Shown in pieces: positions 8,462 to 16,788 of a stretch of DNA of 37,678 bases (positions within the stretch are counted from its first letter, which is position 1; every line of letters starts with the position of its first letter). This stretch comes from RUG14300 sp964561145. Its GTDB lineage: Bacteria; Bacillota; Clostridia; Christensenellales; CAG-1252. The position numbers were made by a program, and so were the translations under genes. The stretch is from assembly GCA_964561145.1 (NCBI GenBank), contig CAZLNZ010000021.1:1-37678 (forward strand), given 5' to 3'. A model generated the notes under the pieces. It saw only the letters and a list, made by a program, of their open reading frames with translations, ran no database searches and was not told the DNA's origin.

Positions 8462-9886
8462 ATGAAAGTAAATGAAATCAAGGCTCAACTTAAAGATATT
8501 TTTGCCGACAGTTTCGATTTGGTTACCGTTGATGGCTCTATACAAGGCAATCCCTGCTTGTACGTTTTTTTCGATGGTATGTCGGATAGAGAACTACTTG
8601 AAAGCGGTATTATTAAACCCTTGAGTCTTTTAAATAAAAAAGCCGATTTATCCAACATAAATGAATATCTAACTTCCTCGGCTCCCTCGCAACGATTAAC
8701 TTCACTCAATGAAGGAATAGATGAACTAGTCAGCTCGAAAATACTTCTCTTTATCGAACCCGACCTATTCTACTCTTTTGACTTAAGGAAAATGCCTACA
8801 AGGTCTGTAGCAGAACCTCCGACCTCAAGTGTTCTAAAAGGACCAAGGGCAGGTTTTGTTGAGGAAATATCTGTAAATACGACACTTATTCGACGTAGAC
8901 TTCAAACAAAAGATTTGGTGATTCAAAAACTCTCTGTAGGAAAATATACGCAAACCACCATCGGCTTGTGCTATATTTCCAGCATTGCCGACGATCAGCT
9001 GGTTAAAGAAATAAGCCGACGTATTAGTCAAATTGACGTTGACGGAATCATTGACAGTTCTTATGTTGCAATGTTCATCGAAGACAACAAAGATTCCATG
9101 TTTTCACAGGTTGCAACAGAAGAAAAACCAGATATTGTTGTAGCAAAACTCCTAGAAGGCAGAATCGCAATAATAGTTGACGGTTCACCAATGGTAATCA
9201 CCCTTCCTTATCTCTTCTTGGAAAGCTTTCAAGACAGCGAAGATTATTTTAGACGTCCCAGACACGTTTCGTTTGTTCGCTTTTTAAGACTATTAGGATT
9301 GATTCTTTCCACCCTTCTCCCTGCGATATATGTTGCGGTTCAGGAGTTTCAATATCAGCTTATACCGCTAAAGTTTATGATTACTATTATAAATGCCTCC
9401 AATGGCACTCCGTTTTCTCCAACCGTTGAAATGCTGGTAGTTTTAATCATTTTCGATATTCTAAATGAGGCAAGCGTTAGAATGCCTAAATATGTCGGAA
9501 TGGCATTATCGATAGTAGGGGCTATTGTTTTAGGAGAAACAGCCGTACGTGCGGGGCTGCTAGGCTCACCCGCAGTTCTCATAATGGCTTTATCGGCAAT
9601 AGGAATGTACACTACCCCCTCTAACACCAGTGCCTTTAGCTTGCTCAGAATCATATTTTTAATATCTGCAAGCATCTTCGGAATCCTTGGTATAATGATC
9701 GCCACAGCTGTTTTCTTGTGCAATATTTCCACGCTTAAAAGCTTTGGAGTTGATTTTACCGCACCCTATTCACCCATCATTGTAAATGATTTAAAGGACG
9801 GGTTTATTAAAAAGGGAATAAACGACATGGACACTAGACCCGAGTCAATACCAAACAAGAACAAAAGGAGGAAATCCGTTGAATAA
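8462..9886 (+). CDS. gerAA: Spore germination receptor subunit A (GerAA/SpoVAF family)
   Basis: The A subunit of a GerA-type germinant receptor, sited in the spore inner membrane, where the A/B/C complex senses germinants and triggers ion release. The first 260 residues are a soluble region with the family segments DGMSDRELLESGIIKPL and GSPMVITLPYLFLESFQ. DYFRRPRHVSFVRFLRLLG then leads into about five membrane helices, including GLLGSPAVLIMALSAIG typical of GerA. At 474 residues it has normal length. No Shine-Dalgarno sequence precedes the ATG at 8462, unlike the two following genes. The 3' end overlaps gerAB by 8 bp. The operon structure A-B-C is classic; the germinant cannot be told from sequence. 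Confidence 0.95.
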   Translation: MKVNEIKAQLKDIFADSFDLVTVDGSIQGNPCLYVFFDGMSDRELLESGIIKPLSLLNKKADLSNINEYLTSSAPSQRLTSLNEGIDELVSSKILLFIEPDLFYSFDLRKMPTRSVAEPPTSSVLKGPRAGFVEEISVNTTLIRRRLQTKDLVIQKLSVGKYTQTTIGLCYISSIADDQLVKEISRRISQIDVDGIIDSSYVAMFIEDNKDSMFSQVATEEKPDIVVAKLLEGRIAIIVDGSPMVITLPYLFLESFQDSEDYFRRPRHVSFVRFLRLLGLILSTLLPAIYVAVQEFQYQLIPLKFMITIINASNGTPFSPTVEMLVVLIIFDILNEASVRMPKYVGMALSIVGAIVLGETAVRAGLLGSPAVLIMALSAIGMYTTPSNTSAFSLLRIIFLISASIFGILGIMIATAVFLCNISTLKSFGVDFTAPYSPIIVNDLKDGFIKKGINDMDTRPESIPNKNKRRKSVE

Positions 9887-11033
9887 GAATTCCAACAGAA
9901 GCTCAACAGCCGGGGATGATAGAATTACAAGAAGTCAGTTTGGCATCCTTTTGTTTATTTTCACAATTACTGCCAAAATTTGTTTTTTGCCATCAATAAT
10001 GTATAACAAAACTCAAGAAAGTGCATTCTGGGTATTATCCATATTCATACTTCTTGAGGGCATACTAGCTGTTTTCGCATTCTTCATCGCAAAGAACGGA
10101 GGACTACAAAGTGAATTTCTGCCGACTTGGCTTAAGAAAGTATTCGCCGCATTTCTCTTTCTTCTATACTCCTTCAAGCTATTAGCATTTGCCTTTGAAG
10201 CCTCTGTTTCGGCAACCAATGTTCTTTTCGAAAAATCTCTTACCATTCCTTTATACCTTCTCCTGGTTATCGGAGCAGGTATAATAGGTGCCAAGGGTTT
10301 TTCAGGTATAGCAAGAACTTCGACGCTATTTACCTGGAGTTGGCTTTTCTTTTTCATATTCAATCTTCTATTTTTAGGAATTAAAGGCAGTGACTATAAC
10401 CTATTTCCTCTTTTACGACCTCAAAATCTTAGTGAGGGAATTTTAACAAGTGCTGTATGGTTCGGTGATTCCTCCATTCTCATCACAGTTAGCTTGAAAG
10501 AATCGAGAAAAGAGAGAAAACTAGAAAAAGCAATCATTCCCGTACTATTTGCCGCAGCCGCAATCGTACTATTACTTTTCTTCATTATATTGATATACAC
10601 CTATGGAAGTGCCTCCGGGAGTGTTGAAAATGCATTTGCAAGGATTCTTTTGATGAATCCGAATGCAGACGAGCTTGGTGCTATCGACTGGCCGATAATA
10701 ATAATCTGGCTCAGCATGGCAATCATACAAACGGCATCTCTTTTCTCCGCCTCAAGGCTAACCTTTACCGAACTATTTCGCAATCAAGACAAAAATGAAC
10801 GGCTTAATACTGCTATTTTTTACTTGCTTTTTGCGGTCTTGTTTTCGATATTCTATTTCTTTATTTTTAAAAACTCAATCAGGTATACCAAGATAATTAC
10901 ATCAAAAATCATAAGTATTATCGCTCTCGTACTCGAATATATCCTGCCAATGATTTTAGCATTGATAATCTATATTAATAAAAGAAAGAAAAAGAGTGCG
11001 ACAAGCACGACACTTGCGGAGGAATATAAATGA
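9879..11033 (+). CDS. gerAB: Spore germination permease-like subunit B (GerAB family)
   Basis: B subunit of the GerA receptor, an APC-fold membrane protein that is the germinant-binding subunit in studied receptors. The sequence has about ten hydrophobic helices (for example SIFILLEGILAVFAFFIA and IIPVLFAAAAIVLLLFFIIL). Motifs ITRSQFGILLFIF at the start, TSTLFTWSWLFFFIFNL and IKGSDYNLFPLL are family-typical. It starts with TTG at 9879: AAAGGAGG at 9864-9871 has ideal 7-base spacing to this codon and no nearby in-frame ATG exists. It overlaps gerAA by 8 bp and gerAC by 4 bp (ATGA), implying coupled translation and fixed stoichiometry. Length 384 residues, slightly longer than usual because of a lysine-rich tail. 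Confidence 0.93.
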   Translation: MNKNSNRSSTAGDDRITRSQFGILLFIFTITAKICFLPSIMYNKTQESAFWVLSIFILLEGILAVFAFFIAKNGGLQSEFLPTWLKKVFAAFLFLLYSFKLLAFAFEASVSATNVLFEKSLTIPLYLLLVIGAGIIGAKGFSGIARTSTLFTWSWLFFFIFNLLFLGIKGSDYNLFPLLRPQNLSEGILTSAVWFGDSSILITVSLKESRKERKLEKAIIPVLFAAAAIVLLLFFIILIYTYGSASGSVENAFARILLMNPNADELGAIDWPIIIIWLSMAIIQTASLFSASRLTFTELFRNQDKNERLNTAIFYLLFAVLFSIFYFFIFKNSIRYTKIITSKIISIIALVLEYILPMILALIIYINKRKKKSATSTTLAEEYK

Positions 11034-12142
11034 GCAAGCACTTAGATAAAAAGTTGTCCATTATAAGAATAGTTGTAACCATTATATTTCTCATTCTCAC
11101 GATCGTAGGAGGATTCTTTGTCAAAAAGACTTCACTAAACGCAAGAAGTATTGTAATCGGTATAGGGCTCGATAAAACAGATTCGGGGATACTTCTTTCC
11201 GCACAAATTGTCGTTGGAGGTGCAAGCTCCACACCAGGATCCGCAAGCTCATACGATGTACTTGAAGGAGAAGGCGTGACCTTATCCGAGGCCTTCGACA
11301 ATCTAAGCCAGAAAACTGCAACGCTTCCATCCTATGCACACTGCAATGTAATGTTCGTAGGGAAAAGAATGTTGTCGGAAGGCTTTGACGAGGCTGCACG
11401 CCTCATTTTCGGACAGAACATACTTCAAGATAACACCCAAATAATCGGCGTTGACGGAAAAGCTAACGATGCTATAACAACATCGGTTCCAATACTATCT
11501 ACCCCAAGCGAATATATGAGTCGTGAAATCAAACTTAGTCAAGAAAAGGGGGGCAGGAGTGTTGTTACCCTTAAAGACTTTGTACAAAGACTAGATAAAA
11601 ACAATGGTACAAAATATGTAACCTTTGCCAAAAAAGTAGATGCGAATCCGCCTACGGGAGAGAATGCAAAAAATCAAAAGGTTTATCTTTTCGACCTATC
11701 CAATACAGCGGTATATGACCAAGATAACAACCTAAAAATATATGGAAAGGAAATTACAGAGGGCGTCGGACTTATAGAATCTGAAGGAAATGTACTTACC
11801 GCTTACGATGATAGTGGGAAATATGTTACTATAAGGATTGTTAAAAGTATAAAACAAAGATACTATGACAAAGAAAAACTTCAAATAGACGGCTATTATA
11901 CCTATTATGCGAAAATCATAGAACAGACTATTGCTGAGGATAAAAGTTCCCTCGATTTATCCCAGATAAACGAAACAATAAGAAAAACCATCGAAGATAA
12001 AATAGAAAACAGCTACGCTCTTTGCCTTAAAGACAATGTAGATGTCTATTCCATAAGAGGTAGAATGTATAAGCGTTTCGGAATTGAAGTAGACTTTCGT
12101 GATGTCAAATGGGTTAGACATTTCACTGTAAAAATAACCTAA
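11030..12142 (+). CDS. gerAC: Spore germination subunit C (GerAC family), lacking the lipobox
   Basis: C subunit of the GerA receptor, normally a diacylglyceryl lipoprotein. The mature part is recognisable: SIVIGIGLDKT, LSEAFDNLSQKTATLPSYAHCNVMFVGK, and a C-terminal domain ending RFGIEVDFRDVKWVRHF. The N-terminus (IIRIVVTIIFLILTIVGGFF) is a hydrophobic helix but has no cysteine; the usual lipobox followed by C-W-D is replaced by VKKTSLNARS. The protein is therefore probably held by an uncleaved transmembrane anchor. It is 370 residues, normal. GGAGG lies 7 bases before the ATG, which overlaps the gerAB stop. No terminator was seen between it and the next gene, but that gene has its own promoter. 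Confidence 0.92.
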   Translation: MSKHLDKKLSIIRIVVTIIFLILTIVGGFFVKKTSLNARSIVIGIGLDKTDSGILLSAQIVVGGASSTPGSASSYDVLEGEGVTLSEAFDNLSQKTATLPSYAHCNVMFVGKRMLSEGFDEAARLIFGQNILQDNTQIIGVDGKANDAITTSVPILSTPSEYMSREIKLSQEKGGRSVVTLKDFVQRLDKNNGTKYVTFAKKVDANPPTGENAKNQKVYLFDLSNTAVYDQDNNLKIYGKEITEGVGLIESEGNVLTAYDDSGKYVTIRIVKSIKQRYYDKEKLQIDGYYTYYAKIIEQTIAEDKSSLDLSQINETIRKTIEDKIENSYALCLKDNVDVYSIRGRMYKRFGIEVDFRDVKWVRHFTVKIT

Positions 12143-12167
12143 CAAACCGTAAAAATAGCACCCATCA

Positions 12168-12196
12168 TTGACAAAGAATCAAGTATTTGATATGAT
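12168..12196 (+). promoter_or_regulatory. Strong sigma-A promoter of the TIR-GNAT gene
   Basis: Perfect -35 TTGACA (12168-12173), exact 17-bp spacer, -10 TATGAT (12191-12196) with extended TGA. The predicted start is near 12203, leaving a 13-base leader that consists mainly of the AAGGAG site. The gene can thus be expressed in vegetative cells, independently of the sporulation-specific ger operon. Confidence 0.8.
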
Positions 12197-12215
12197 GTTC
12201 AAGAAGGAGATTGCC

Positions 12216-13562
12216 ATGTACGATATTTTTATTAGTTACAGAAGAAACGGCGGTTCAATAATCGCACAAAGAGTTTTCGACCATTTAGACGCTTGCGGTC
12301 TTAATCCGTTTTTAGATATTGTGAAAATGGAAAGCGGTCGTTTCGACGAACAATTAAGAAACCGTATTAAAAATGCCACCAATTTTATACTTATTCTCTC
12401 AAAAGGTGCGTTAGACAGATGTATCCAAGACAAGGAAGATTGGATAACCTATGAAATCGCCTTAGCAATAGAATCCAACTTAAGGATAATTGTTGTACAA
12501 GAAGAAGGGTTTGTGTTCCCGTCAGAGTTACCCAAAGAGATTGAAAACATAAAAAACTATCAAGCAATTATCATTAACGAAAGTAATTTGAATTCGAAAT
12601 TCAAAGAGATAGATGCTGCGATTATTAAAAAAGAAGCCTATTCGTGCAAACCTGAAGTATTCAAAAAATTCTCATTTGCCGGTGATTACATCACAACATA
12701 TGAAGATTTAGACAACGGAAGAAAGGTTATGTGCACTGCCCCCGCAACCTTGAAAAAACATTTTACTCACATTTCGGGAACAACGACATTCAACGGGACT
12801 AAAAGCTGGAAAATAAAGGCTAGAGTATATAAAAAGAAAAGAGTCGCAGGCATTTATTATGCAAACGGTCTTCTAGACGACGGATTCGGCACCTTATTCA
12901 TCGAAGTCAAAAACCAAAATACTCTCGAAGGGTTTTGGACAGGCTATGACAGTGCTAACAATCAAATATCCTCCGGAAAATATATATTTAAAAAAGTATT
13001 TAACAATTTATCCTTTCTCCCCTTAACAGAGCAGGATTGGTCCGAAGTATATGAGATAGCAAACGAGCAACTGGGAAATGATTACATATCAATAGATACT
13101 TTAAAACTTTGCCAAAACAAAGATAATTCCCTAAAGTGTTTTGTCGCAAAGGACAAAAAAAACAAGAATGTTCTGGCTTTTGCAATAATAGATACTATCA
13201 ACTACGACAGGCTGATGGAAATAACCAAAAACAGACAAATAGTCGAACTTATGTTCTGCAATCAAATCGGGTATATCAAATCCATAGCCGTTTCACCAAT
13301 ATATAAAGGACACGGTATATCGTATAAGCTTATAGCGTATTGCATTGAATACTTTAAAAAGCAAGGCATCACAAAACTCGTTTCAACTGCTTGGAAACAT
13401 GCCGGAATAATCAATATTAAGTCATTACTTGAAAAACAAGGCTTTTCAATAAAAACAGAAATACCGGATTACTGGTATGAGGATAGCATCAAAAACAAAT
13501 TCGATTGTCCGCAATGCGGAAATCCTTGTCATTGCACTTCGGTGATTTACATAAAGAAATAG
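12216..13562 (+). CDS. TIR / beta-rich / GNAT acetyltransferase fusion with C-terminal four-cysteine motif
   Basis: A 448-residue cytoplasmic fusion. Residues 1-135 are a TIR domain: YDIFISYRRNGG, LDACGLNPFLD, FILILSKGALDRC, then DWITYEIALAI, whose E80 aligns with the NADase glutamate of SARM1 and bacterial TIR effectors. Residues about 150-262 are a beta-rich, glycine-containing module (SGTTTFNGTKSWKIKARV, LEGFWTGYD) possibly sensing or barrel-like; not recognised. Residues about 265-430 are a GNAT fold with the acetyl-CoA loop in VSPIYKGHGISYKL. The end has C431, C434, C438 and C440 (CPQCGNPCHC), probably zinc-binding. The start at 12216 is chosen over upstream in-frame TTG and ATG codons because AAGGAG at 12204-12209 fits it and the upstream codons overlap the promoter. 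It is monocistronic, between a sigma-A promoter and a terminator. Known bacterial TIR proteins act in antiphage defence; that role here is inference. Confidence 0.88.
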   Translation: MYDIFISYRRNGGSIIAQRVFDHLDACGLNPFLDIVKMESGRFDEQLRNRIKNATNFILILSKGALDRCIQDKEDWITYEIALAIESNLRIIVVQEEGFVFPSELPKEIENIKNYQAIIINESNLNSKFKEIDAAIIKKEAYSCKPEVFKKFSFAGDYITTYEDLDNGRKVMCTAPATLKKHFTHISGTTTFNGTKSWKIKARVYKKKRVAGIYYANGLLDDGFGTLFIEVKNQNTLEGFWTGYDSANNQISSGKYIFKKVFNNLSFLPLTEQDWSEVYEIANEQLGNDYISIDTLKLCQNKDNSLKCFVAKDKKNKNVLAFAIIDTINYDRLMEITKNRQIVELMFCNQIGYIKSIAVSPIYKGHGISYKLIAYCIEYFKKQGITKLVSTAWKHAGIINIKSLLEKQGFSIKTEIPDYWYEDSIKNKFDCPQCGNPCHCTSVIYIKK

Positions 13563-13580
13563 GAAAAACACCTCAAAAAA

Positions 13581-13609
13581 GGCTCGATCAGATGTCGAGC
13601 CGTTTTTTT
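13581..13609 (+). terminator. Rho-independent terminator of the TIR-GNAT gene
   Basis: GGCTCGA (13581-13587), 7-base loop, TCGAGCC (13595-13601), then G and a run of seven T. It lies 18 bp past the stop codon. Confidence 0.92.
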
Positions 13610-13685
13610 ATATTAAAGGAATATCCATGGAAAATAGTTATACCCTACTTTTTCTGTTTACACCCCAACATTTGACATTGAGCCT

Positions 13686-13721
13686 AAAAGAAAAGGGACA
13701 ATGAATCAATTTTCACTGTCC
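13686..13721 (-). terminator. Rho-independent terminator of the EF-G-like gene
   Basis: Minus strand: GGACAGTGAA pairs with TTCATTGTCC (one G-T wobble) around a 6-base loop, followed by CTTTTCTTTT. It lies about 50 bp downstream of the EF-G-like stop. The 60 bp between it and the TIR terminator hold nothing recognised. Confidence 0.75.
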
Positions 13722-13770
13722 TCTTTCAGTTTTTTAGGGATTTTTTTACAGCCCCACTAAAAATCGATTA

Positions 13771-15789
13771 TTACTTTCTAGCATCGAGTTCTGCACGACG
13801 TTTCTTAGCGTCTTCGATAATCTTGTCGTTATTAGAAGCGGGAACTTCTTGATACTCGGCAAATTCCATCGTAAACTTACCTCTGCCTTGAGTCATAGAA
13901 CGAAGGTCGGTTGCATATTTGAGCATTTCTGCTTGAGGTACGCTTGCGGAAATAATTTGCTTTCCGTTAACCTCTTCTGTGAACTTAATAGCACCACGAC
14001 GTTTGCTTATATCTCCCAATACATCGCCAAGGTAGCTGGAGGGAACAATAATCTTAACGTCCATGATAGGCTCAAGGAAGTAAGGACCTGCTGCATTGAT
14101 ACCCTCATCGTAAGCAAGTTTAGCCGCGGAGATGAATGCGATTTCCTTACTGTCTACAGGGTGGTACTTTCCGTCAAATACTGTTGCCTTAACGTTGATA
14201 AGAGGATAACCTGCCAAAACACCTTGTTTGATTGCTTCACGCAAGCCCTTTTCAACTGCGGGAATATATTGACGAGGAATTGCACCGCCTACTACAGCGT
14301 CTACAAACTCAAATACGCCGTCCTCTGCACCGGGCTCGAAGCGAACGGAACATTGACCGAACTGACCGGAACCGCCGTTTTGCTTCTTATGTCTACCTGT
14401 TGCTTCTGCAGCCTTACGAATTGTTTCTCTGTAAGAAACGCGAGGCTCACGAAGGATAGCATCTAAACCGTACTTATTCTTAACTTTCTTAATGATGATA
14501 TCAAGTTGTGTTTCACCAAGACCTTGCAACAAGGTTTCATTAGTTTCGGCATTCTTCTCTATGCGAGCAGTGCTTTCCTCATCAAGAACCTTATATACAG
14601 CGGAAATAACCTTTTCTTCATCGTCCTTCTTAACTGCATTTACTGCCAAGCTAATGGTAGGAACTGGGAAAGGAATAGGATCTAAAACAACCTTGTTTGC
14701 AGGGTCACATAAAGTATCACAAGTCTTTGTATAACCGAGTTTAGCAACTGCACCAATGTCACCGGCGTTAAACTTGTCAACTGCATCTTGTTTCTTACCT
14801 CTGATACAGTAGATAGAGCTGATACGCTCTTGCTTATCATTGTTTGCGTTCAAAAGAACATCTCCGGAATTGATTGTTCCACCAATGACCTTGAACATCA
14901 AAAGCTTACCGACAAAGGGGTCAACGATTGTTTTGAATACTTGGAGAGCAGCGGCATCTTGCTTTACAACAGGAGCGGGAAGTATGCTTACAATTCTATC
15001 CATCAAGTTGGTGATACCAACGTTTTGGGTTGCAGAACCACCAAAGGCTAAAATTACGGAAGCATTTTCTACAGCAACTCTGATACCTTGAAGAACGTCC
15101 TCTTCAGAGAGATCTCCCTCTTCAAAATACTTCTCCATCAACTCATCGGAGGTTTCAGCTGCCATTTCAACGAGCTCCAAACGAGCCTCGTCAAAAGCAT
15201 CCTTGTATGCAGCGGGAATAGGCATTTCATTACCATTCATATCAAATGCCTTTCCGTCAAGAACAGATACTATACCCGTCATCTTATAATTTTCGACTAC
15301 GGGGATTTCTGCACTTACAACATTCTTATATCTTTCACGAATTGCGGAAATTGTTTCGATATAGTTTGCATTTTCCTTGGTTACGGCATTTACGAAAAGG
15401 ATTGCGGGAAGCTTACGTTCGCCAATCATTTCAATTGCCTTTTCACAGCCTACCGATAAGGAGCCGTTTGCACTAGTAACGATAACAGCACCGTCAGCTA
15501 CATGCAATGCAGCAACTACTTCGCCCTCAAAATCGAAGGAACCGGGAGTGTCTAAAATATTAATCTTAGTACCCTTCCACTCTGTATAACCAAGTCCCAT
15601 TCCGATGGAAATTTTACGAGCGATCTCTTCTTGGTCAAAGTCCATCGTAGCATTGCCGTCATCTACTCTTCCGAGTCTATCGATAGCTTTGCCGTCAAAC
15701 ATCATTGCTTCGGCAAGAGAGGTCTTGCCTTCACCGCCGTGACCTATTAATGCCACGTTGCGAATTGAATTAGTATCATAAATCTTCAT
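13771..15789 (-). CDS. EF-G-like translational GTPase (EF-G2 type) with altered G3 and G4 motifs
   Basis: Paralogue of elongation factor G, 672 residues from MKIYDTNS; the five EF-G domains are present in order. The P-loop is GHGGEGKTS (16-24), as in the EF-G2-like branch rather than GHVDHGKT. G3 is DTPGSFDF (80-87), so the catalytic His of true EF-G is Ser. G4, normally NKMD for guanine recognition, reads NAVT (134-137). The domain IV segment SGQFGQCSVRFEP and C-terminal RGKFTMEFAEYQEVP are intact. The start at 15789 is chosen because AAAGGGG lies about 6 bases upstream. The 30 codons upstream of it overlap a TATAAT at 15830-15835 and look non-coding. This is not the main fusA, which usually sits with the str operon. 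Such paralogues are implicated in ribosome stress, but its role is uncertain. Confidence 0.9.
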   Translation of the reverse strand: MKIYDTNSIRNVALIGHGGEGKTSLAEAMMFDGKAIDRLGRVDDGNATMDFDQEEIARKISIGMGLGYTEWKGTKINILDTPGSFDFEGEVVAALHVADGAVIVTSANGSLSVGCEKAIEMIGERKLPAILFVNAVTKENANYIETISAIRERYKNVVSAEIPVVENYKMTGIVSVLDGKAFDMNGNEMPIPAAYKDAFDEARLELVEMAAETSDELMEKYFEEGDLSEEDVLQGIRVAVENASVILAFGGSATQNVGITNLMDRIVSILPAPVVKQDAAALQVFKTIVDPFVGKLLMFKVIGGTINSGDVLLNANNDKQERISSIYCIRGKKQDAVDKFNAGDIGAVAKLGYTKTCDTLCDPANKVVLDPIPFPVPTISLAVNAVKKDDEEKVISAVYKVLDEESTARIEKNAETNETLLQGLGETQLDIIIKKVKNKYGLDAILREPRVSYRETIRKAAEATGRHKKQNGGSGQFGQCSVRFEPGAEDGVFEFVDAVVGGAIPRQYIPAVEKGLREAIKQGVLAGYPLINVKATVFDGKYHPVDSKEIAFISAAKLAYDEGINAAGPYFLEPIMDVKIIVPSSYLGDVLGDISKRRGAIKFTEEVNGKQIISASVPQAEMLKYATDLRSMTQGRGKFTMEFAEYQEVPASNNDKIIEDAKKRRAELDARK

Positions 15790-16122
15790 CTTGTTACCCC
15801 TTTGGGAATAAATTAACCAATCGGTCTCTATTATAGTACTATATAGTTGATTTTTTTTCAAGTGATTTTTAACCATCATTTTGAACTTTTTTTAAAGAAA
15901 GTTGATTTTTGGCAAGTTTTTGTCGTAAAAAAGCATTTTACTCTATAAATCTATCATATCTTGTATCAACGCAGTCAACTTATGTGTACAGATACCTGTA
16001 CCAATGTATCGTTCATACGGAGTTCAACTTTAGACTTAGCACCTTTGTAGTATAAAAAATTGTTAGCTTAGGATCGATTTTTTTCTTGACTGACAACATA
16101 ATCTTATAGGAGGATTTTCATT
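15790..16122. other. 333-bp divergent intergenic region between EF-G-like gene and murI
   Basis: On the minus strand TATAAT (15830-15835) with TTGAAA 20 bp upstream is a suboptimal promoter for the EF-G-like gene. GTACAG-ATAC-CTGTAC at 15986-16001 is a perfect 6-bp inverted repeat that could be an operator. On the plus strand a TATAAA at about 16051-16056 may serve murI, weakly. AGGAGG lies 8 bases before the murI ATG. No gene or structured RNA was recognised. Confidence 0.5.
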
Positions 16123-16788
16123 ATGATAGGTCTTATTGACAGCGGAAAAGGAGGGCTCACTACTTTGGCAACGATCATCAATGCCGGTGGCAAAGGTGAG
16201 TTCTTTTACCTTTCCGATGAAAAGAATGCACCCTATGGTAACAAGTGCAAAGCGGAGCTTCTCGACCTTTTGATAAAAAACCTTCTTTATCTCAAGAATA
16301 CGGGATGCGATAGAGTTATTCTTGCTTGCAACACTCTTTCCTTGGCACTTGACGAAAATATTATTCTTCCACTTCCGGTAAGAAAACTAAAACTCCCGGA
16401 TTACGATAAAACAAAAAGAACCCTTTTTACCGCAACATACTATTCGGTTAAAATCATCAGAGAAAGAAAAGAACTAAATCTCGTACCACTAGCTCTTCCC
16501 GAGTTATCCAAGCTCATCGACGACGGGAATTATGACTTCCGATATCTCGAAGAAACAATATCGGATAGATGCTTTGACCAAGTAATCTTAGGTTGCACCC
16601 ACTATGGACTTATACGAGATGATTTTCAAAGACTTTTTCCAAATGCAATCATTTCTGACATGAATGAAAAAACGCCTCTTGAACTTGTAAAGGAGGTTTC
16701 GAGCCAAAGTGACGTCATCGTATATCTAAATAGAAAGTACAGGGATTTATTATCCTCTATAGTCAAAGTCAAATTAACATATAGGTAG
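16123..16788 (+). CDS. murI: Short, divergent glutamate racemase (MurI/Asp-Glu racemase family)
   Basis: Cofactor-independent racemase that makes D-glutamate for peptidoglycan. Family signatures in order: IGLIDSGKGGLTTL at the start (D6, S7), SDEKNAPYG, the first catalytic cysteine in LACNTLS and the second in LGCTHYGL. At 221 residues it is about 40 shorter than typical MurI. The shortening falls mainly between the two cysteines (the usual VPV-G-VEPA region is replaced by a lysine-rich PDYDKTKRTLF segment) and at the C-terminus. The catalytic pair is complete, so activity is plausible. Closely related aspartate or hydantoin racemases cannot be excluded, but DSG and GCTH favour MurI. Good AGGAGG site. 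Its 3' end overlaps the convergent gene at 16769 by 20 bp. Confidence 0.82.
   Translation: MIGLIDSGKGGLTTLATIINAGGKGEFFYLSDEKNAPYGNKCKAELLDLLIKNLLYLKNTGCDRVILACNTLSLALDENIILPLPVRKLKLPDYDKTKRTLFTATYYSVKIIRERKELNLVPLALPELSKLIDDGNYDFRYLEETISDRCFDQVILGCTHYGLIRDDFQRLFPNAIISDMNEKTPLELVKEVSSQSDVIVYLNRKYRDLLSSIVKVKLTYR

Noticed and set aside
12168..12215. Upstream in-frame starts (TTG at 12168 and ATG codons up to 12198) for the TIR-GNAT gene
   Set aside because: These codons coincide with the -35, spacer and -10 of the promoter; AAGGAG fits only the ATG at 12216.
13849..14466. 205-codon open frame on the plus strand inside the EF-G-like gene
   Set aside because: It is antisense to a conserved coding region, has no ribosome site and no recognisable protein pattern.
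15790..15879. 30-codon N-terminal extension of the EF-G-like protein
   Set aside because: EF-G-like proteins begin near the P-loop strand, and AAAGGGG supports the start at 15789; the extension overlaps a probable -10 box.
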